A stretch of DNA of 64,000 nucleotides from Ypsolopha sequella (GCA_934047225.1 OW203988.1:5862229-5926228); one strand, 5' to 3'. Counted from the first letter of the stretch, positions 11,077 to 23,600 are shown. Made by a program: numbers and translations. Notes: generated by a model from the sequence alone, not told the origin.

Positions 11077-11726
11077 GTTATTAATGTGAATGATGTGTTC
11101 AGGTTAGTCTTTATGTTTAAAATAATATAAAATAATTGTAGAAAGCTTAAAACAAAACCCATCAACAATAATAAACGTTATTTTACGATGAGTAATTACA
11201 CGGCTCCATTCGATTGTCTAGCTGCTTATTATATTACAGTTTTAAATAGGCTGTAAAGGAGTAGCTAATAATTATTTAAATAATATAGTGATTTTGTGAA
11301 ACAAAACCTGAATTATCGCCATAATCGCCGAGTATGAAGATGTTACGCAAGTTGGATAAATTACTTTACCAAGTACCTGTACGAGTATATGTGCAACAAA
11401 TATAAACCTGTAGATACCTTTAAAGGAAAAATACGAGCTCCTAGGTTCGGAAAATTGGCTTTATGTTACAATAATAGGGCACTAAATTATACCTTTGCAA
11501 GGGTAGTATACTCGTAACATAGGAGATTAAAACCTTTGCGGGGTATTTTATTTATGGCCTGTTTTTTACCTCAAAATCAGCTTCAGAAATAGATATTTTT
11601 AATTCTTCCCCTATACATATATTGGAGAATAATTTTAGGGAAAAAGTATAAAATAAAATCTGCAACGAAACGGCATAATTACGTCATTAATGCTGGTTCT
11701 ATATTTTAAGAAGTTCTGGGCACAAT

Positions 11727-11856
11727 GTTTAATCGCAAGCGACGCCACTAGTTGAATCACAAGTGTAAGGAGCGGACGTATTGTTTCATCGTAAAAACAT
11801 CGTGTCACGCTCTTCGCGCTTGTGATTCAACTAAGTCGCATAGGGCGCGATTAAAC
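11727..11856. mobile_element. short inverted-repeat element
   Basis: GTTTAATCGC...AGTTGAATCACAAG on the left matches the reverse complement of CTTGTGATTCAACT...GCGATTAAAC on the right, with about 38-bp arms. The 63-residue frame at 11752-11943 is the element read through. Confidence 0.55.
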
Positions 11857-12756
11857 ACTATGCTACGGGCTCTGATCGGCCAATTATGTATAAAGCTAAA
11901 ACCAAATCAATGTAAAATACAACTTTCAGAAGTCTTAAATTGATCTGTGGCAAAATGGAGCTCTGAAAAGTGACCGTCGCTGGAAAAAAAAACTACATCG
12001 AATTAAAAAAATACATTTTGCTACTGAGAACAGTGCAACGTTTTAACTACAACAATTTTACAACAAATAAAGAAGTTTTTAAACAGAACTCAAGTAATGT
12101 GCATGGAAGACAAACAATTCATATTTTATTCATGCAACGGACTCGCTTTCTATTAATATGTAACTATTAAGTAGGTACGTTTTACAGCTTACAGCTAATT
12201 ACAGTGTTATACAGATAATTTGTTTCAAAATATTTAAATTAAAAAAAACATTTGTATATTTACAAATACTATTCGATGTTTCTGGTAAGGTCTACTGATA
12301 GAAAAACAAAATAACTTCACATAAAGTTTTCTCATTCTCTGGTGTTCGTCCAATACTTCTTAGCCAAGCAAAAGTGACTCTTACTTTATTTTATTTTATT
12401 TTATTTTCGTCGTTGGCAATTGTCTACGAAACTGCTAATGTTCGAACTCTCTTGAGGAAAAGAATTGTTTTTCGGTTTCAATTATCTCGTGGTATCGAAC
12501 AATTGCTAATGGAATAAAACAAATTTCCTACTTCTGTAGCTAAATTTTTATGGGTAAAATAATTAAAATTTGCATCTGTATAATCTGTTAAAGAGGTAGA
12601 TTAACTCTTATAATTTCAATTCGACAAAAAGAGTTTCATAAAAAAATAAAACAATTTCGGCACCTCACTTCCTTATAACGGAATAGGTTCACCATGCATA
12701 CGTAGAGCGTTCAATAAAAAGTGAGAATGAGTATGTATAACTTTTATTAAATGTTT

Positions 12757-13676
12757 TTTATACTACACCTGCTCGGAAAGTACCTTCTTTCTTTGTTGAA
12801 AACGATGCAGAAAGTACGTCATTACTGTCATACAAATATGCGGGCGGCAAAAGTGTATGAAAATTCATTGTTAACGTGCTTGAGCGGGCAGAAAAAGTAT
12901 ATGCAAATCCATTGTTAACGTGCTTTTTTTTTTTTTAAATAACATAAAGAATGAGCAAGTGGCCAAGTGGCCAGTATTATTTTGCGAACTCGTACATAAA
13001 ACTCGAAAAATGATACTGGCCACTTGCTTTTCCTGCACATAATAAAAAATAAGAAGGAAATAAAAGGTTGGAAAAAAGGCGCGAAGACGTGATGGCGTCG
13101 TTTTTTTGTTTTATTGAAAAAATATTGCATTTTGGGTGTTTTGATCAACAATAGTGATAGGATATTGTGAATTAAAATCGCCGTAACCTGTGTAGTGTGT
13201 TGTTCAATGGAACAAAAGTGCGGGCTGTGCCTTTTCGTGTGTTTTTTCTAACCCTGTTGTATTTGCGTTACAAGGCTATCATTATAGCGGAAACGACAGG
13301 ACAGTGACTTAGACAGGACAGACCTTTCAGATGATCCTCAACAGAAGAGGATAGTGCATATAAACATAAAAAACTATAACGTCAAACATGGCTGTATGGG
13401 CTAAGATCCCTTTGCCTTTCCACTTAGTGGGAAAATGAAAAAAAAAAAAAATGTGACAATCGCACGCGAGTCAGTCGGTTTCTTTTATTGTATCTTGATT
13501 AAAAGTAAAATGATACTATTTCCTCGCAGGTGTAGTATAAAGCACTATGTATCACTCGGGAGAAAGTGCGATTCCCAACTCGTGTGTATTGAGGCCCTTG
13601 GCTTCGCCTCGGGCCTCAAACTACACCCTCGTTGGTAATCTTCCCCTTTCTTCCCTCGGTGAACAATGTACTATTA
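12757..13676 (+). mobile_element. TIR repeat, copy 1 (second copy 55775-56426)
   Basis: TTTATACTACACCTGC near 12757 is repeated inverted at 13529-13545 (GCAGGTGTAGTATAAAG). About 130 bp follow that contain CACTATGTATCACTCGGGAG and the hairpin GAGGCCCTTGGCTTCGCCTC, ending AACAATGTACTATT. The copy at 55775-56426 shares both ends but is shorter in the middle, so internal deletion products exist. Frames at 13435-13846 are read-through of this repeat. Confidence 0.6.
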
Positions 13677-14690
13677 TTTTACGATATAGTCGCCTTTTAG
13701 AATACTTGGAATATCTTTTTTCCATTCTTTTCTTAAAAACTATTCGTCCTGGGCACCTAAAAATTCTTGTACCACTGCTTCATCATTTTCGAATCTCTGT
13801 CCTCTCAAATACTCTTTCAACCTTGGAAATAGATAAAAATTACTAGGAGCAAGGTCGGGTGAATATGGAATATGGAGGATGCTCAAGTATTTCGAATTGC
13901 AGCCATAGCAACGGCGGACCTGTAAGCTAGGACATTATCTTGATGAAACCAAAATATTTTTGCTAGTTTGCCTTGCCGTTTCTCACGAATTTCAATTCGC
14001 ATGTTTTCAATCTGTTCCGCATACAAAAAACCCTTACAGTAGCTCCATGTTCGAGATATTCTATCATGACCACCCCTTCACTATCCCAGAAAAGAGAGCC
14101 CATGATCTTTCCGGCGGAACGACTCGCCCTAAATTTCTAAGGGGTTGGAGATGATGGTCCTTTTCAAGTCGTGAACTGTAATTTTGTTTCTGAATCGTAA
14201 TGGTGAAGCCATGTTTCATCCATGGTTGTAAATCGAGCCAAAAAACGATCAGGATCTTGTTGTAACAGTTCCAAAGAAGCTCGAGAAATGTTCAGCTTCG
14301 TTTGTTTTTGTGCATCGGTAATTATTCTGGGGACCCAGCGCGTGGATACTTTTTTCATTGCCAAGCGTTCGTGTAATATGTTATGCACACTACCAGTCAA
14401 AATCTTTGTTTCTTCGGTTATGAAACGTATTATAACACGACAATCTACTAAAACAATTTTTTCGACTTTTTAAACATTTCTTCGGTCACTACCGTTGTGA
14501 GGCGACCCGAGCGAGGGTCATCTTTGGTAGATGCTCTTTCAGGTTTAAATTCGGCGCACCAACGTGCAACTGTAGAATACGATGGAATATTTGCTCCTAA
14601 AGTATCCTGTCAGTCTTGATTAACTCTTTCCGTAGTGAAATTTTTCAAGCACAGATACATTAAGTACCGCGCGCAATTAATTTTTTTTCT
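13677..14690 (-). pseudogene. mariner-family transposase, decayed
   Basis: On the minus strand the pieces in order are: a helix-turn-helix end (PSYSTVARWCAEF, then KDDPRSGRLTTVV), the linker WVPR, the first catalytic motif TTMDETWLHHYD (Asp near 14219), FWDSEGVVM (near 14085), the third motif HQDN (near 13939), and a C-terminal part reading LFPRLKEYLRGQRFEND. Several in-frame stops and frameshifts separate these pieces, so no transposase can be made. Intact TIRs were not found. It abuts the right end of the 12757-13676 repeat. Confidence 0.85.
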
Positions 14691-14699
14691 ATTTTCGAC

Positions 14700-16300
14700 A
14701 ACACGCTACCACAGACTGCAGACAAAATACTTCCAATTTTAAAAAACAAAAGCTAATCAAATCCTTTTTTTTATTTAATCAGTATTCCAGCTTTACCAGC
14801 CAGTATTTACTTTTTTTGGTTCTAAAAATTTTGTACTTAATTTTCACTTTACAATGAACGCCCCTAGTACATATGTAAGTAATATTAAGCACTAATTTTT
14901 TAAATAGATACCAAACTGGAATAAATCCAAAAAATAGGCTTTTATCAATGTAATAAAATAATACACGTATGTACCTAAACTGAATTAAAGGTATATTGAA
15001 CGTGAACAATATGTATTATATAGTTACATACGATAAATAAATTAAATAGAAGTAGGTTACTTAATTATATAATAACAAAAATGCTTTAAAATTATCAAGA
15101 GAGCTCATTCGTTGTGATAATATCTATAATTTGACCAAGTTTCAATTAGTTTATTTGCATACTTAATTAATTTAATAAGATCTTGGTTTTAATTTGGACG
15201 TTGTTTCGATATTTATTTAGTTAATGTTCTTGATAAAAAATAATATTACAACTTAAGCCATCTCATTCCAGATATTCCGTAGTTTAACATTTTATTTTTT
15301 AACTAACATACAACATACAATCTGAATTAACGGACCTAAATCGTGGCTTTCAGGATTATTGGGTGCCTTCACATTTTAATTTTAACGTCCAGTACAGGGC
15401 TTCCTATGTGACCACACTCTTTCATTACGTCACGTTTCAGCGGTTAAATCTAATGGTCCATTCCGTAGATACCTGCCAGTCGTCGTCGCTCGTAGATTGC
15501 CGCGTGACACAGCTACGTCGTAGCGGCGTAGAGGACTTGTGAATGTGCTACGAGGCTGCGATGGTCAATATTCAAGTTCAACAATTGCATATTTTGTTTA
15601 GCTACCACATGTTTTTCATAATATCAGGTATTGAATGACTGTATCGCGTGTTAGTATGTATCCGCCCGTGTGGCGGCGCAACAAACGTTTAAAAAGGCTG
15701 GTATGTCAAATCTACGTTGTCCATAATGTCCGTAAATGTTTCACGTTAGGCTGCGTGCAAAGACGCTACTGATAACTCATTAAATTTTAATATTTCGTGC
15801 CATCTTAGGTACATTTCCCGCATTTTTTCAAATATTCCGGGATAGTTCTAAACAGCACAATCTGCAACTATGCTGCTGACACATAACGACGATTTGAGAA
15901 ATGCTCGCAGTTTTCTGTTGTTTAGTTGAACCTCACTAGATCCAGTGTGTAAACGGGTCCTTAAAAATATATAAATATGAGTATTTCTAATGCTTTAATA
16001 CGAATTTAAGAAAATAATTTATTAGTCAATAATGTATCGTCGTATTTGGTTGTTTAACATACACGATCTCTTTGTTGTAATGACAATGTTGCACAAAGAA
16101 ATTTGTATTTTATTCGTTTGACAGAGATACAAGTGACATTTTCTACTTTACTTCCAAATACGAGTACTAAAATTACATAAACTTTGAAAAAATAATGACG
16201 TCACGAAAGTGAAAGATTTTGCTTTGAAGTAACATTTGTTACTTATTTATTAGTTCAAAAAGTAAAAGGTTCCGTAAACTTCGGTGGTAGGGCTGCCATT
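14700..16300. other. AT-rich stretch without recognised genes
   Basis: Long A/T runs occur to about 15350. A moderately GC-rich patch near 15470-15560 contains ACGTCGTAGC, also seen at 45400, which may be a repeat relic. No splice-flanked exon was seen. Confidence 0.35.
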
Positions 16301-16325
16301 CGTTCTTTCGATCTAGGAATAAAAC

Positions 16326-16564
16326 TAGGGTTGCCAGATGGTCGTGATTCGTTGGGGTTGTCCCGACAAAATACAAATTGTCCCGACAAATAACAAATAA
16401 CAACGGTCGGCAGGCAAAAAAGTATTTTGTTGTGATTACTTTAATTGTAATAATAAAAAATAATTGTTTGATTCGTAATATTTATTTGTCCCGACTATTA
16501 TCCCAAAATCCCGACTTTTTGAAATTTTGCCTAGATATTTTGGTTTCCCCATCTGGCAACCCTA
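16326..16564. mobile_element. hAT-type MITE, 239 bp, with 8-bp target duplication
   Basis: Perfect 16-bp TIRs (TAGGGTTGCCAGATGG and its complement) are flanked by AATAAAAC at 16318-16325 and again at 16565-16572. An exact 8-bp duplication is the hallmark of the hAT superfamily. The interior has repeated TCCCGAC motifs and no transposase. The clean duplication suggests a fairly recent insertion. Confidence 0.8.
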
Positions 16565-16734
16565 AATAAAACGCGTTAAATTCCCCGAAGGTAGTTTTAT
16601 TACAATTTTATAGCATAGCAGTCCTATTAGCACATTTTATCACCTGTTAGCCCACAACTTTTATGTACTAAACGTATGCCGAATATAAAGTATGAAGCAA
16701 ACTCGAGTAGGTATTTCTGATAACGTCCTGATAT

Positions 16735-17129
16735 TAGGTCTTTACATATGAAATTGCCGTTTTCTATACAGAATTTGAAGGAAACTTAATTTTCAGTACT
16801 AACATTTTTGATTTTTTTTTATGAATGACATATGCAAATTATGTAATTTCTTTTGTGTATGAATGAGACAACATTAAGCTAACAGCAACATTAATACAAT
16901 TTTTGAAAAGTGTCAGCTTAAAAAAATTATTATGAATCTTATCATGGAAATAGATGGCATTTAGGACGAACTGTTATTGAAATTTTAATGTTGGTTATCA
17001 AACTAACAATAAAAACAATATTTAATACGTAGATGTAAAACCTTGAAATCAACTGTCAAACAAAAAACAAATAATGGAAATAGCTATTGAATTACATAAA
17101 TTATGAACTCATGAATCTGTAAAGACCTA
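16735..17129 (+). mobile_element. MITE, copy 2 of the 10657-11076 family
   Basis: Ends are TAGGTCTTTACA and TGTAAAGACCTA. The body is colinear with 10657-11076 with scattered substitutions. TA dinucleotides at both ends fit TA-site insertion. Confidence 0.65.
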
Positions 17130-18270
17130 TTATATTCTGTTAATATGTCTAGGACACGTATGCTTTAACCTGTTCAATCCCTTTGTAAGAATATTTCTTT
17201 TTTTATTTACACTTATTTGATATAGCGGTACAGAACCCTCAATGCTCTATCGCTTTCTTTTTAACTTCATGATGTAATGATGACTTGCCTCTAATAAATG
17301 GAAGGACCGTACTTGGCACAGGTTTTAAGTTTTAAAAGTTTTAAGTTTGTGTGCCCATACATTTACAAAGTAATAAATGAAATAACAAAATTTTGCCTGA
17401 AAAGCCTAACTGACATTAAGCTATGTCAGCGAAATGCCATAAATCATATTTATTTAATATCTGTTATTCATAAATAAGAAGAACCATCTTAAGTTGTGCG
17501 TTTCGTAGAGGATACGAGTGTGAAGCGTAATGTCGTCGCGTAAACGTCTTCACTCGCCCAGGTGAAGGCAGTCTAAATCTGCTGAAACTAGTCGGCTATC
17601 CCAATCATAACACGTATTGAGGCGAGCCGTTTATATAAATCAGGATACGAACCGTTCCCCCTTATGGATAAGAAGTAATTTATGGTTTGTTTACATTCGT
17701 AAAAGATTGTCATTGATGGAATTGTGAATGTAAACAATGTAATAAACATTGTAAACCTTTGACCATTTGACTTGTGAAACGTGTATTAGGTATATATACC
17801 TACTTTGCAAAATAAACTTTTTGAATTTTGAATTTTGAAAACCCTATACATACGATTTTATTATTAGCTTAAAATGCTGTTTTAACATTCTTTAGATCAT
17901 GATTAATTGTGCAATAAATTTCAAATTTATGCTGTATAAACTTCACTAATACTGAATTATTGGCGTCAATTGCCACATACAAAAATGTTTTTTATTTTTT
18001 AACTTCTAAACAAGAAAAAGTTATGTTATGCATTTTGCCCTAAGCAACTGACGTTTAACCTTACAGAATCGCTGTAACAGTGTCTATTTTCAGACGGAAC
18101 CCTACAATGAGATGAAATAGATCCATGTATTCTGTGGACAATAGAACATTAATGAGATTCCTGCTCGCTGCGTCAGTAGCAAAGCGCAAGCATATTAGCC
18201 AAGTATACTGAAAGTATAGTACTGATACATACAAGTTACATACAAAATAATTATTGATTAAATACACGAC
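17130..18270. other. no gene seen; LINE-type 3' tail near 17850
   Basis: Around 17810-17845 AATAAACTTTTTGAATTTTG and its repeats look like the A-rich 3' tail of a jockey-type LINE, and the same tail motif recurs near 63955. The remainder is unassigned. Confidence 0.35.
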
Positions 18271-18274
18271 ATGA

Positions 18275-18478
18275 ATCCCCGAGGGGGTGTCAAATGTGAT
18301 TCCGAGTGTCCATTGTGAAATGCAAGTATCACCAACGAGTCGTCCGCGAACAAATTGGACCCACAGCTTAACGTGATTTCCGAAGCACGCAGGCTGTACA
18401 TAAATTTGTCCCTACGGGATTTGAACCGGTCTTCGGATTAGTAGTCAAGTAGTATTCGAACCACTAGACCGCAAACAA
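18275..18478 (-). mobile_element. tRNA-derived SINE, copy 2 (minus)
   Basis: Read on the minus strand, box B GGTTCAAATCCC lies at 18427-18416. The conserved SINE end, CTCGGGGATT preceded by GACACCCC, lies at the left edge (18275-18292). The middle is diverged compared with copies at 4684 and 57830. Confidence 0.6.
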
Positions 18479-19173
18479 TGATATTAGAAGAAAGTGTAGA
18501 TAGGTTACCTACACAAGGTTCGAACTTCTAAAACGGCACACAACATAAATTACTTCAGTAAATTACGTAGTATTGTAATGTCACATTGAGACGTGGAAGT
18601 CATCGAAAAAGAGACAATACCTATATATTGCTGTGCGTCGTCCCATGCGACGTCCGTCGTGCGCTGACGGCGACGCGATACTGAGTTCAGGTTTGCAAAT
18701 TAGCCAAGTTTTATCATGCCACTCGCGGATCGCCTATAACCTATCTGCACTCTCTTCCAATATCATTGACCGCAAAGGCGTTTTTTTATTATCCGTTTAC
18801 CTAATTAGTTGTATTCGCTTTCGGTCTACTCGTATTATGTACAAATAAATAAATGAAAAATATAATATTAAACAATATAGTTATATCTAAGACTTGAAAC
18901 CACAAGCTAGATAGTCTGCTAGATGTAAACTAGCCTTGACCTTTTGAAAATCAGTAAATGACCTCATGTAAAACCGAATTACTTCTAGCTCACTCAATCA
19001 TTCGTCATTTTGAAAAATGTTCTCATCTTACATTTTATTGATATCCAAAACGAAAATCACTGGTTCTAGCCTAATGATTTTGGAAGTATATTCCACTCAC
19101 TTGGACCAAAAACTAATATTTTTAACCTCTAATATCGGCTAACTAAGAGTGCTGCAAAGTATTGATACATTGT

Positions 19174-19558
19174 TTTCAATGCAAGTGCTCGTAAAGGCCC
19201 ACTTTTTATGCATCAAAACCGAACAGAAAGTCGATTATTTTGCCCTAGGGCCTTATTATTATTATTTTTCAATTTATTTACGAGATGTTGGCTAACCTGC
19301 AACCTTTCCTGTGTACCATAAATGTTATACTTTTTTCCTACTGTTAAAAGGCTCTGGACACAGTCCTTTTGAGCCAATCATAATTTAAAGTTCACAAGAT
19401 TATATTTGTTTTATTTCCTCACACTATGCATTGAAAAACGTAGTATGATACACGGGCGTAAGAGCAATAAATTACTCGGTTACGTTTCGGTTACTCGCTA
19501 CGCTCGTGTATTTAAATCGTCCTCGTGATTTATTCCTTTTCGCCCTAGTAGCATAAAC
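19174..19558 (+). repeat. three-copy interspersed repeat, copy 1
   Basis: It runs from TTTTCAATGCAAGTGCTCGT through GATTATTTTGCCCTAGGGC and CACACTATGCATTGAAAAAC to CGCCCTAGTAGCATAAACTA. Copies at 48270-48640 and 62605-62935 share the same order and orientation. The repeat is non-coding, and the small frames in it are not conserved between copies. Confidence 0.65.
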
Positions 19559-19917
19559 TACTATAAAAGGCATTTAATATTTAATTATTTAACGGATCGA
19601 ATTTTTTGAATTATTTCCGAATTCGTTCTCAAGCGAGCGAGTCTGTCGTCAGCGGACGGCATTCTAATATCTAAAATAAAATATCGACGTATACAATACT
19701 GTTCTGTTTTACTGGGCCTTTTCCAATATATCGCTTATTTGGTCGACATACGAGTACATACATTTCTCTAGGACGGCCCGAGGGCCCTGCCTTACTCTTC
19801 CATCCTCTAGTAAATGCTTTTTGAATGTCTTCTTTTATTTATTTTAACACTTTGACAGCGAATCATGTCCTCAGGACGGCATCTATAATAGGGGAGATGG
19901 TAAACAAAATATTATTC

Positions 19918-20150
19918 TATGTAGTCTGTCATTTAGATTATCAAAAGATATTGGACACGTATTTTTTCTTTTGTCAATCAAACAAAAAATGACAGAGATA
20001 AAGCGCGTCAAAGTTTGGGAGTGGGGGCTGGTGACGTCTAGGCAAAAAGTGTACGTAGGCGTGACATTTTTATTCATCATTTTTTGTTTAATTGACAAAA
20101 GAAAAAATACGTTTCCAATATTTTCTGATAATCTAACTGACGGACTAATT
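19918..20150. mobile_element. MITE with about 75-bp TIRs
   Basis: The left arm contains ACGTATTTTTTCTTTTGTCA and CAAACAAAAAATGA. The right arm is the reverse complement (TCATTTTTTGTTTAATTGAC, then AAAAAATACGT). The loop of about 75 bp between them has GTGACGTC. Both short frames here are the arms read in opposite directions. Confidence 0.65.
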
Positions 20151-20210
20151 AGAGTTTTTTAGTCATCATGCCTATTTTCACCCTGAACACGTGATCAACT
20201 TTTAACTTAA

Positions 20211-20604
20211 GAACCCGCTCCGTATTTTTCGTCCGTTTGATGCGAAGTATTTTTTAAATATTTTTCTCATCTTTACCGTGATGTTTTTGTAAAAACCAGG
20301 GACATACACCAATTCATATTGGCCGTCTAAATGAAGTCCTAAAATTTGTTCGATTGAATTTTTTCTCCTTTGCGAATTATTTTGATACTTAGACATTATG
20401 AAGAACTATTCGGAACGGGCTCGTAAGTACCAAAATAATTTGCAAAAGAGAAATAATTCAATCAAATAATTTTAGGCATTCATTTAAACGGCCAATATGA
20501 AGTGGTGTTTGTCCTTGGTTTTTCCAAAAACATCGCGATAAAGGTCAGAAAAATGTTTAACAAAATGCTTTGCATCAAAACTGTCGTCGTCGCGGACCGG
20601 GTTC
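20211..20604. mobile_element. TTAA-flanked foldback element, 394 bp
   Basis: TTAA at 20207-20210 and 20605-20608 bracket two arms of about 190 bp that are reverse complements with perhaps 15-20% differences (ends GAACCCG and CGGGTTC). Because the arms match, the left arm read on the minus strand and the right arm read on the plus strand give similar peptides (QYELVYVPGFYKNI and QYEVVFVLGFSKNI). That similarity may be no more than the inverted repeat. Piggybac-type target choice is inferred from TTAA. Confidence 0.6.
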
Positions 20605-20940
20605 TTAACATTATATCATTGCAGTATAGCAACAGCAGCATAGAGACTTTTAACTGTTTCATTGTAAATAACGACCTCATTTGATGGATTGTGTAGCTGA
20701 GTGTTCAGGCTACAAATTGATTTGCGTAAGAGACAAGGGAAAAGCTAAAGGACCGCTTGCGCCACTGACTGAGTGTGCAATGGACGAGCACATCAGTTTT
20801 TTTTTCTTTTCTTACATATTACTTTACAGTTTTCGAATTTCATTTAGAACATAGAACTTAAATAATATATTTTATCTTCTCCTATACTGCAATAAGGGAA
20901 TTGCAACATCAAAAGCAGTTTCATAAGTACCTAGATCGTT

Positions 20941-21185
20941 TACTCGATGTTATAATATTACATTATAACACCGCAATTCTGCGTTGCGATTGGCTGAATT
21001 TATTATAAGACCCCAATCAACAACAGAGACGAGAAATAAGTTCCGACCTTATTTCTTAAGTCACGCCCCCTTAATCCTGATTGGCCTTCAAGGCGGCATT
21101 AGCTGGACAACGCACCCGAGGTTCATGAACGAATGTGTTCTTCTCATTTTTCGTGAAATTGTTGGTTATATTATAAATAAAGACG
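20941..21185 (-). repeat. interspersed repeat, copy 1 (others 28190-28520, 61765-62100)
   Basis: The reverse complement contains CCAATCAGGATTAAGGGGGC and GCAGAATTGCGGTGTTATAA, matching the other two copies. The edge carries a short palindrome, GTTATAATATTACATTATAAC. The 78-residue frame at 20984-21220 is inside the repeat. Confidence 0.6.
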
Positions 21186-21189
21186 ATAT

Positions 21190-22440
21190 TTTTGTGGTCT
21201 TAGATAATGTCAGCATCTGAACATAATTAGACATTTGGACACTCGTGCAAAATTATTACGAAACTAACTTCGTTCATTTCGTAAACAAGCAATCATGTCC
21301 CAATAATGTCTTAAATTATGTTTTGTAATACGAAAATATGTATTAAAATTATACATTTTCATTATTTTACTATTAGGTAATTGCCGAAAACGCCCGTGTA
21401 CCTGTTACAAGCGGCTAAATGACATACTGAAAAGAAAAACTGTCTATATTGTGTACTTACTGTACCATCTGTACACGATCTCTGGCATCAGGAACAATGA
21501 TGCCACAGATTAGATTTCTGCTTTCTGCGTGAATAACAACGGCACGCATATTAACGTTCATGAATAACTAACGAGGTGTCTACCCTTTGACTACTGTTCG
21601 TGTTTTACTGTCGAATGTTCACGAGAGCTTGATCGATCTGCCAGTGATTAATGTCCCATTGAATAATTTATCACTATTTGTTGCAATTAGGAAAGGTTCC
21701 CAAAGCTTTGTAAGCGACATCGAATGGTCAAAATGGCTCAAGATCTAAATCAGGTGCTGTAATTTGTCACCCGATTGTATTGTGGGCATTTTAAGGGCCT
21801 TACTATTGCCAAATGGGTACTTTCTAAAGCCTACTCCACGTTTATGGCCCAACCAAAAATAATGAAAAAATGTATTATGAATAATCAACTCTTAGACAAC
21901 ATATGCAACATTTTTCATTTTCATACCACCAAAACTTTTACATGAATTTTTTTTTTTACTGAATGGTGTTTTTTGACCTCAAATTCCCTACTGCTCCTGA
22001 GTGGCTTGGCCGATTGAATTCATATATGCTTTGATAAATAGATACATTTTATAGCTATAAACATAACATACAATCAATGTTTACAACATTCCTAACTAAA
22101 CTAAGAGCATGGCTACTTAAAAAAGCGTTCTATGGTATTAAGGAATATTACACTTCAACAAATACAAAATAAACCAAAAATTAAATACTTAGATAATAAG
22201 AAAATAATGTAAAATACTATAATTACCTAACGAATGTTATTCATAAAAATATTTTAATATTAAGTTGAATGTTTTAATGTTAAGTAAAATATTTTTACTG
22301 TAAACCTAACCTTTAACACATATATAATCATAACATAATATAAGATGTGGTGTGACTATTAATGTAAATTAATTGACGTGTAAATACTTTTATTTATCAA
22401 TAAATTGAGTTTGAGTTTGAGTTTCATAAGATTATTCAAT
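21190..22440. other. unassigned AT-rich stretch with a LINE-type tail
   Basis: Near 22385-22425, ATAAATTGAGTTTGAGTTTG followed by GAGTTT looks like the simple-repeat 3' tail of a LINE. No coding remnant could be followed upstream of it. Confidence 0.35.
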
Positions 22441-22620
22441 CGAGTAATCACGTCCAAGTGAAAAGTATTATTTTCTCCTATTTCGCCCTATCAAGGACGC
22501 AGCGAGCGTCGTAACAGCCACTATGCATTACGCGCTGATATGAACGTTATTTCAGTGTCGTTTCCGTTGATATTTGTAGTCACAAATATCGAGCTGCTAA
22601 TTTGGCGATGGTAATCGCCT
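22440..22620 (-). mobile_element. TTAA-associated repeat, inverted copy of 3563-3740
   Basis: TTAA occurs at 22620-22623 next to GGTAATCGCC. The remaining sequence is the reverse complement of the 3563-3740 element with scattered substitutions. Confidence 0.5.
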
Positions 22621-22694
22621 TAAATTACAAGTACAGATCACGCGTTCTAACTAGTCCAACCCGAAGTAAGGCTTTCCGGTCTCTTATGTGGCTG

Positions 22695-23040
22695 CGCAGA
22701 TAGGGTTATCATCCGTCCGGATTTGTTCGGACATGTCCGGACTTTTGGCCCACTGTCCGGACTTTGTCCGGCTTTTAAATTTTTCCGGACTTAGATAGAA
22801 TAAATGTATATTTTCGCATTAAATTACTTTGAAATCTAACATGCTAAAAATCAGTCTTCAATCGTTATTACACTAAATACAATAGTTTAACTGGTTAAAC
22901 AGGTTCATGCATGGTATCCCTGTAAAACGTGCGCTGCGCGTGTGATTTATTTTTTTATTTTGTGACTAAAACGTCCGGACTTTTGTTGAAATGTCCGGTT
23001 TTTTTTCAGGATTTTTCAAAATTCGAAATGGTAACCGTAT
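22695..23040 (+). mobile_element. repeat with reiterated GTCCGGAC motifs
   Basis: It begins AGGGTTATCATCCGTCCGG and ends ATGGTAACCGT, an imperfect terminal inverted repeat (AGGGTTATCAT against ACGGTTACCAT). Inside, TGTCCGGAC-type motifs cluster near both ends. Reiterated subterminal motifs are typical of non-autonomous DNA transposons. No clear target duplication was found. Confidence 0.5.
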
Positions 23041-23061
23041 ATATAGTTTTTAGGAAGAGAA

Positions 23062-23098
23062 AAAGGCAGAGAGAGAGAGAAAGAGAGAGAGAGAGAGC
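23062..23098 (+). repeat. GA microsatellite
   Basis: An AGAGAGAGAG tract with two interruptions. Confidence 0.9.
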
Positions 23099-23336
23099 GT
23101 AGAACCTCGAGCCGGCCAAGTTAGACCGCGTGATTTGTAAGCCAGTCCAGCCGGCTTCAAGGTACGCCAAGGACGGTCGGACTGTGGGGAGTCTTGTGAT
23201 ATGATAATGATAAGAGAAGAGTTTTCTATTTTAACTGAACCCTATTCTGAAGCAAATTCCCAGAATTAATTTGCGTTAACTTAACAATGAGCGTTACAAT
23301 GAGCTCGTCCCCTGAAGTGAAATATCAGTATATCTT

Positions 23337-23600
23337 TAGGGTTCCGTACCCAAAGGGTATTATCTCATGAAACGGGACCCTATTACTAAGACTGCTGTCC
23401 GTCTGTCTGCCCGTCTGTCCGTCTATCACCAGGCTGTATCTCATGACCCATCTCATGAAATTTTCACAGATTATGTATTTCTGTTGCCGCTATAACAACA
23501 AATACTAAAAAAACAGAATAAAATAAATATTTAAGGGGGCTCCTATACAACAGACGTGTTTTTTTTTGCCGTTTTTATTGATAATGGTACAGAACCCTTG
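23337..23600 (+). mobile_element. GGGTTCCGTACCC-family repeat, copy 1
   Basis: It starts AGGGTTCCGTACCCAAAGGG. It continues with CTATTACTAAGACTGCTGTC, a CTGTC/CCGTCTGT run, AGGCTGTATCTCATGA, TATTTCTGTTGCCGCTATAA and GGCTCCTATACAACAGACGT, and ends near GATAATGGTACAGAACCCT. The family is frequent in lepidopteran genomes. Other copies are 37589-37885 (minus) and 53806-55388 (split by an insertion). Confidence 0.7.
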
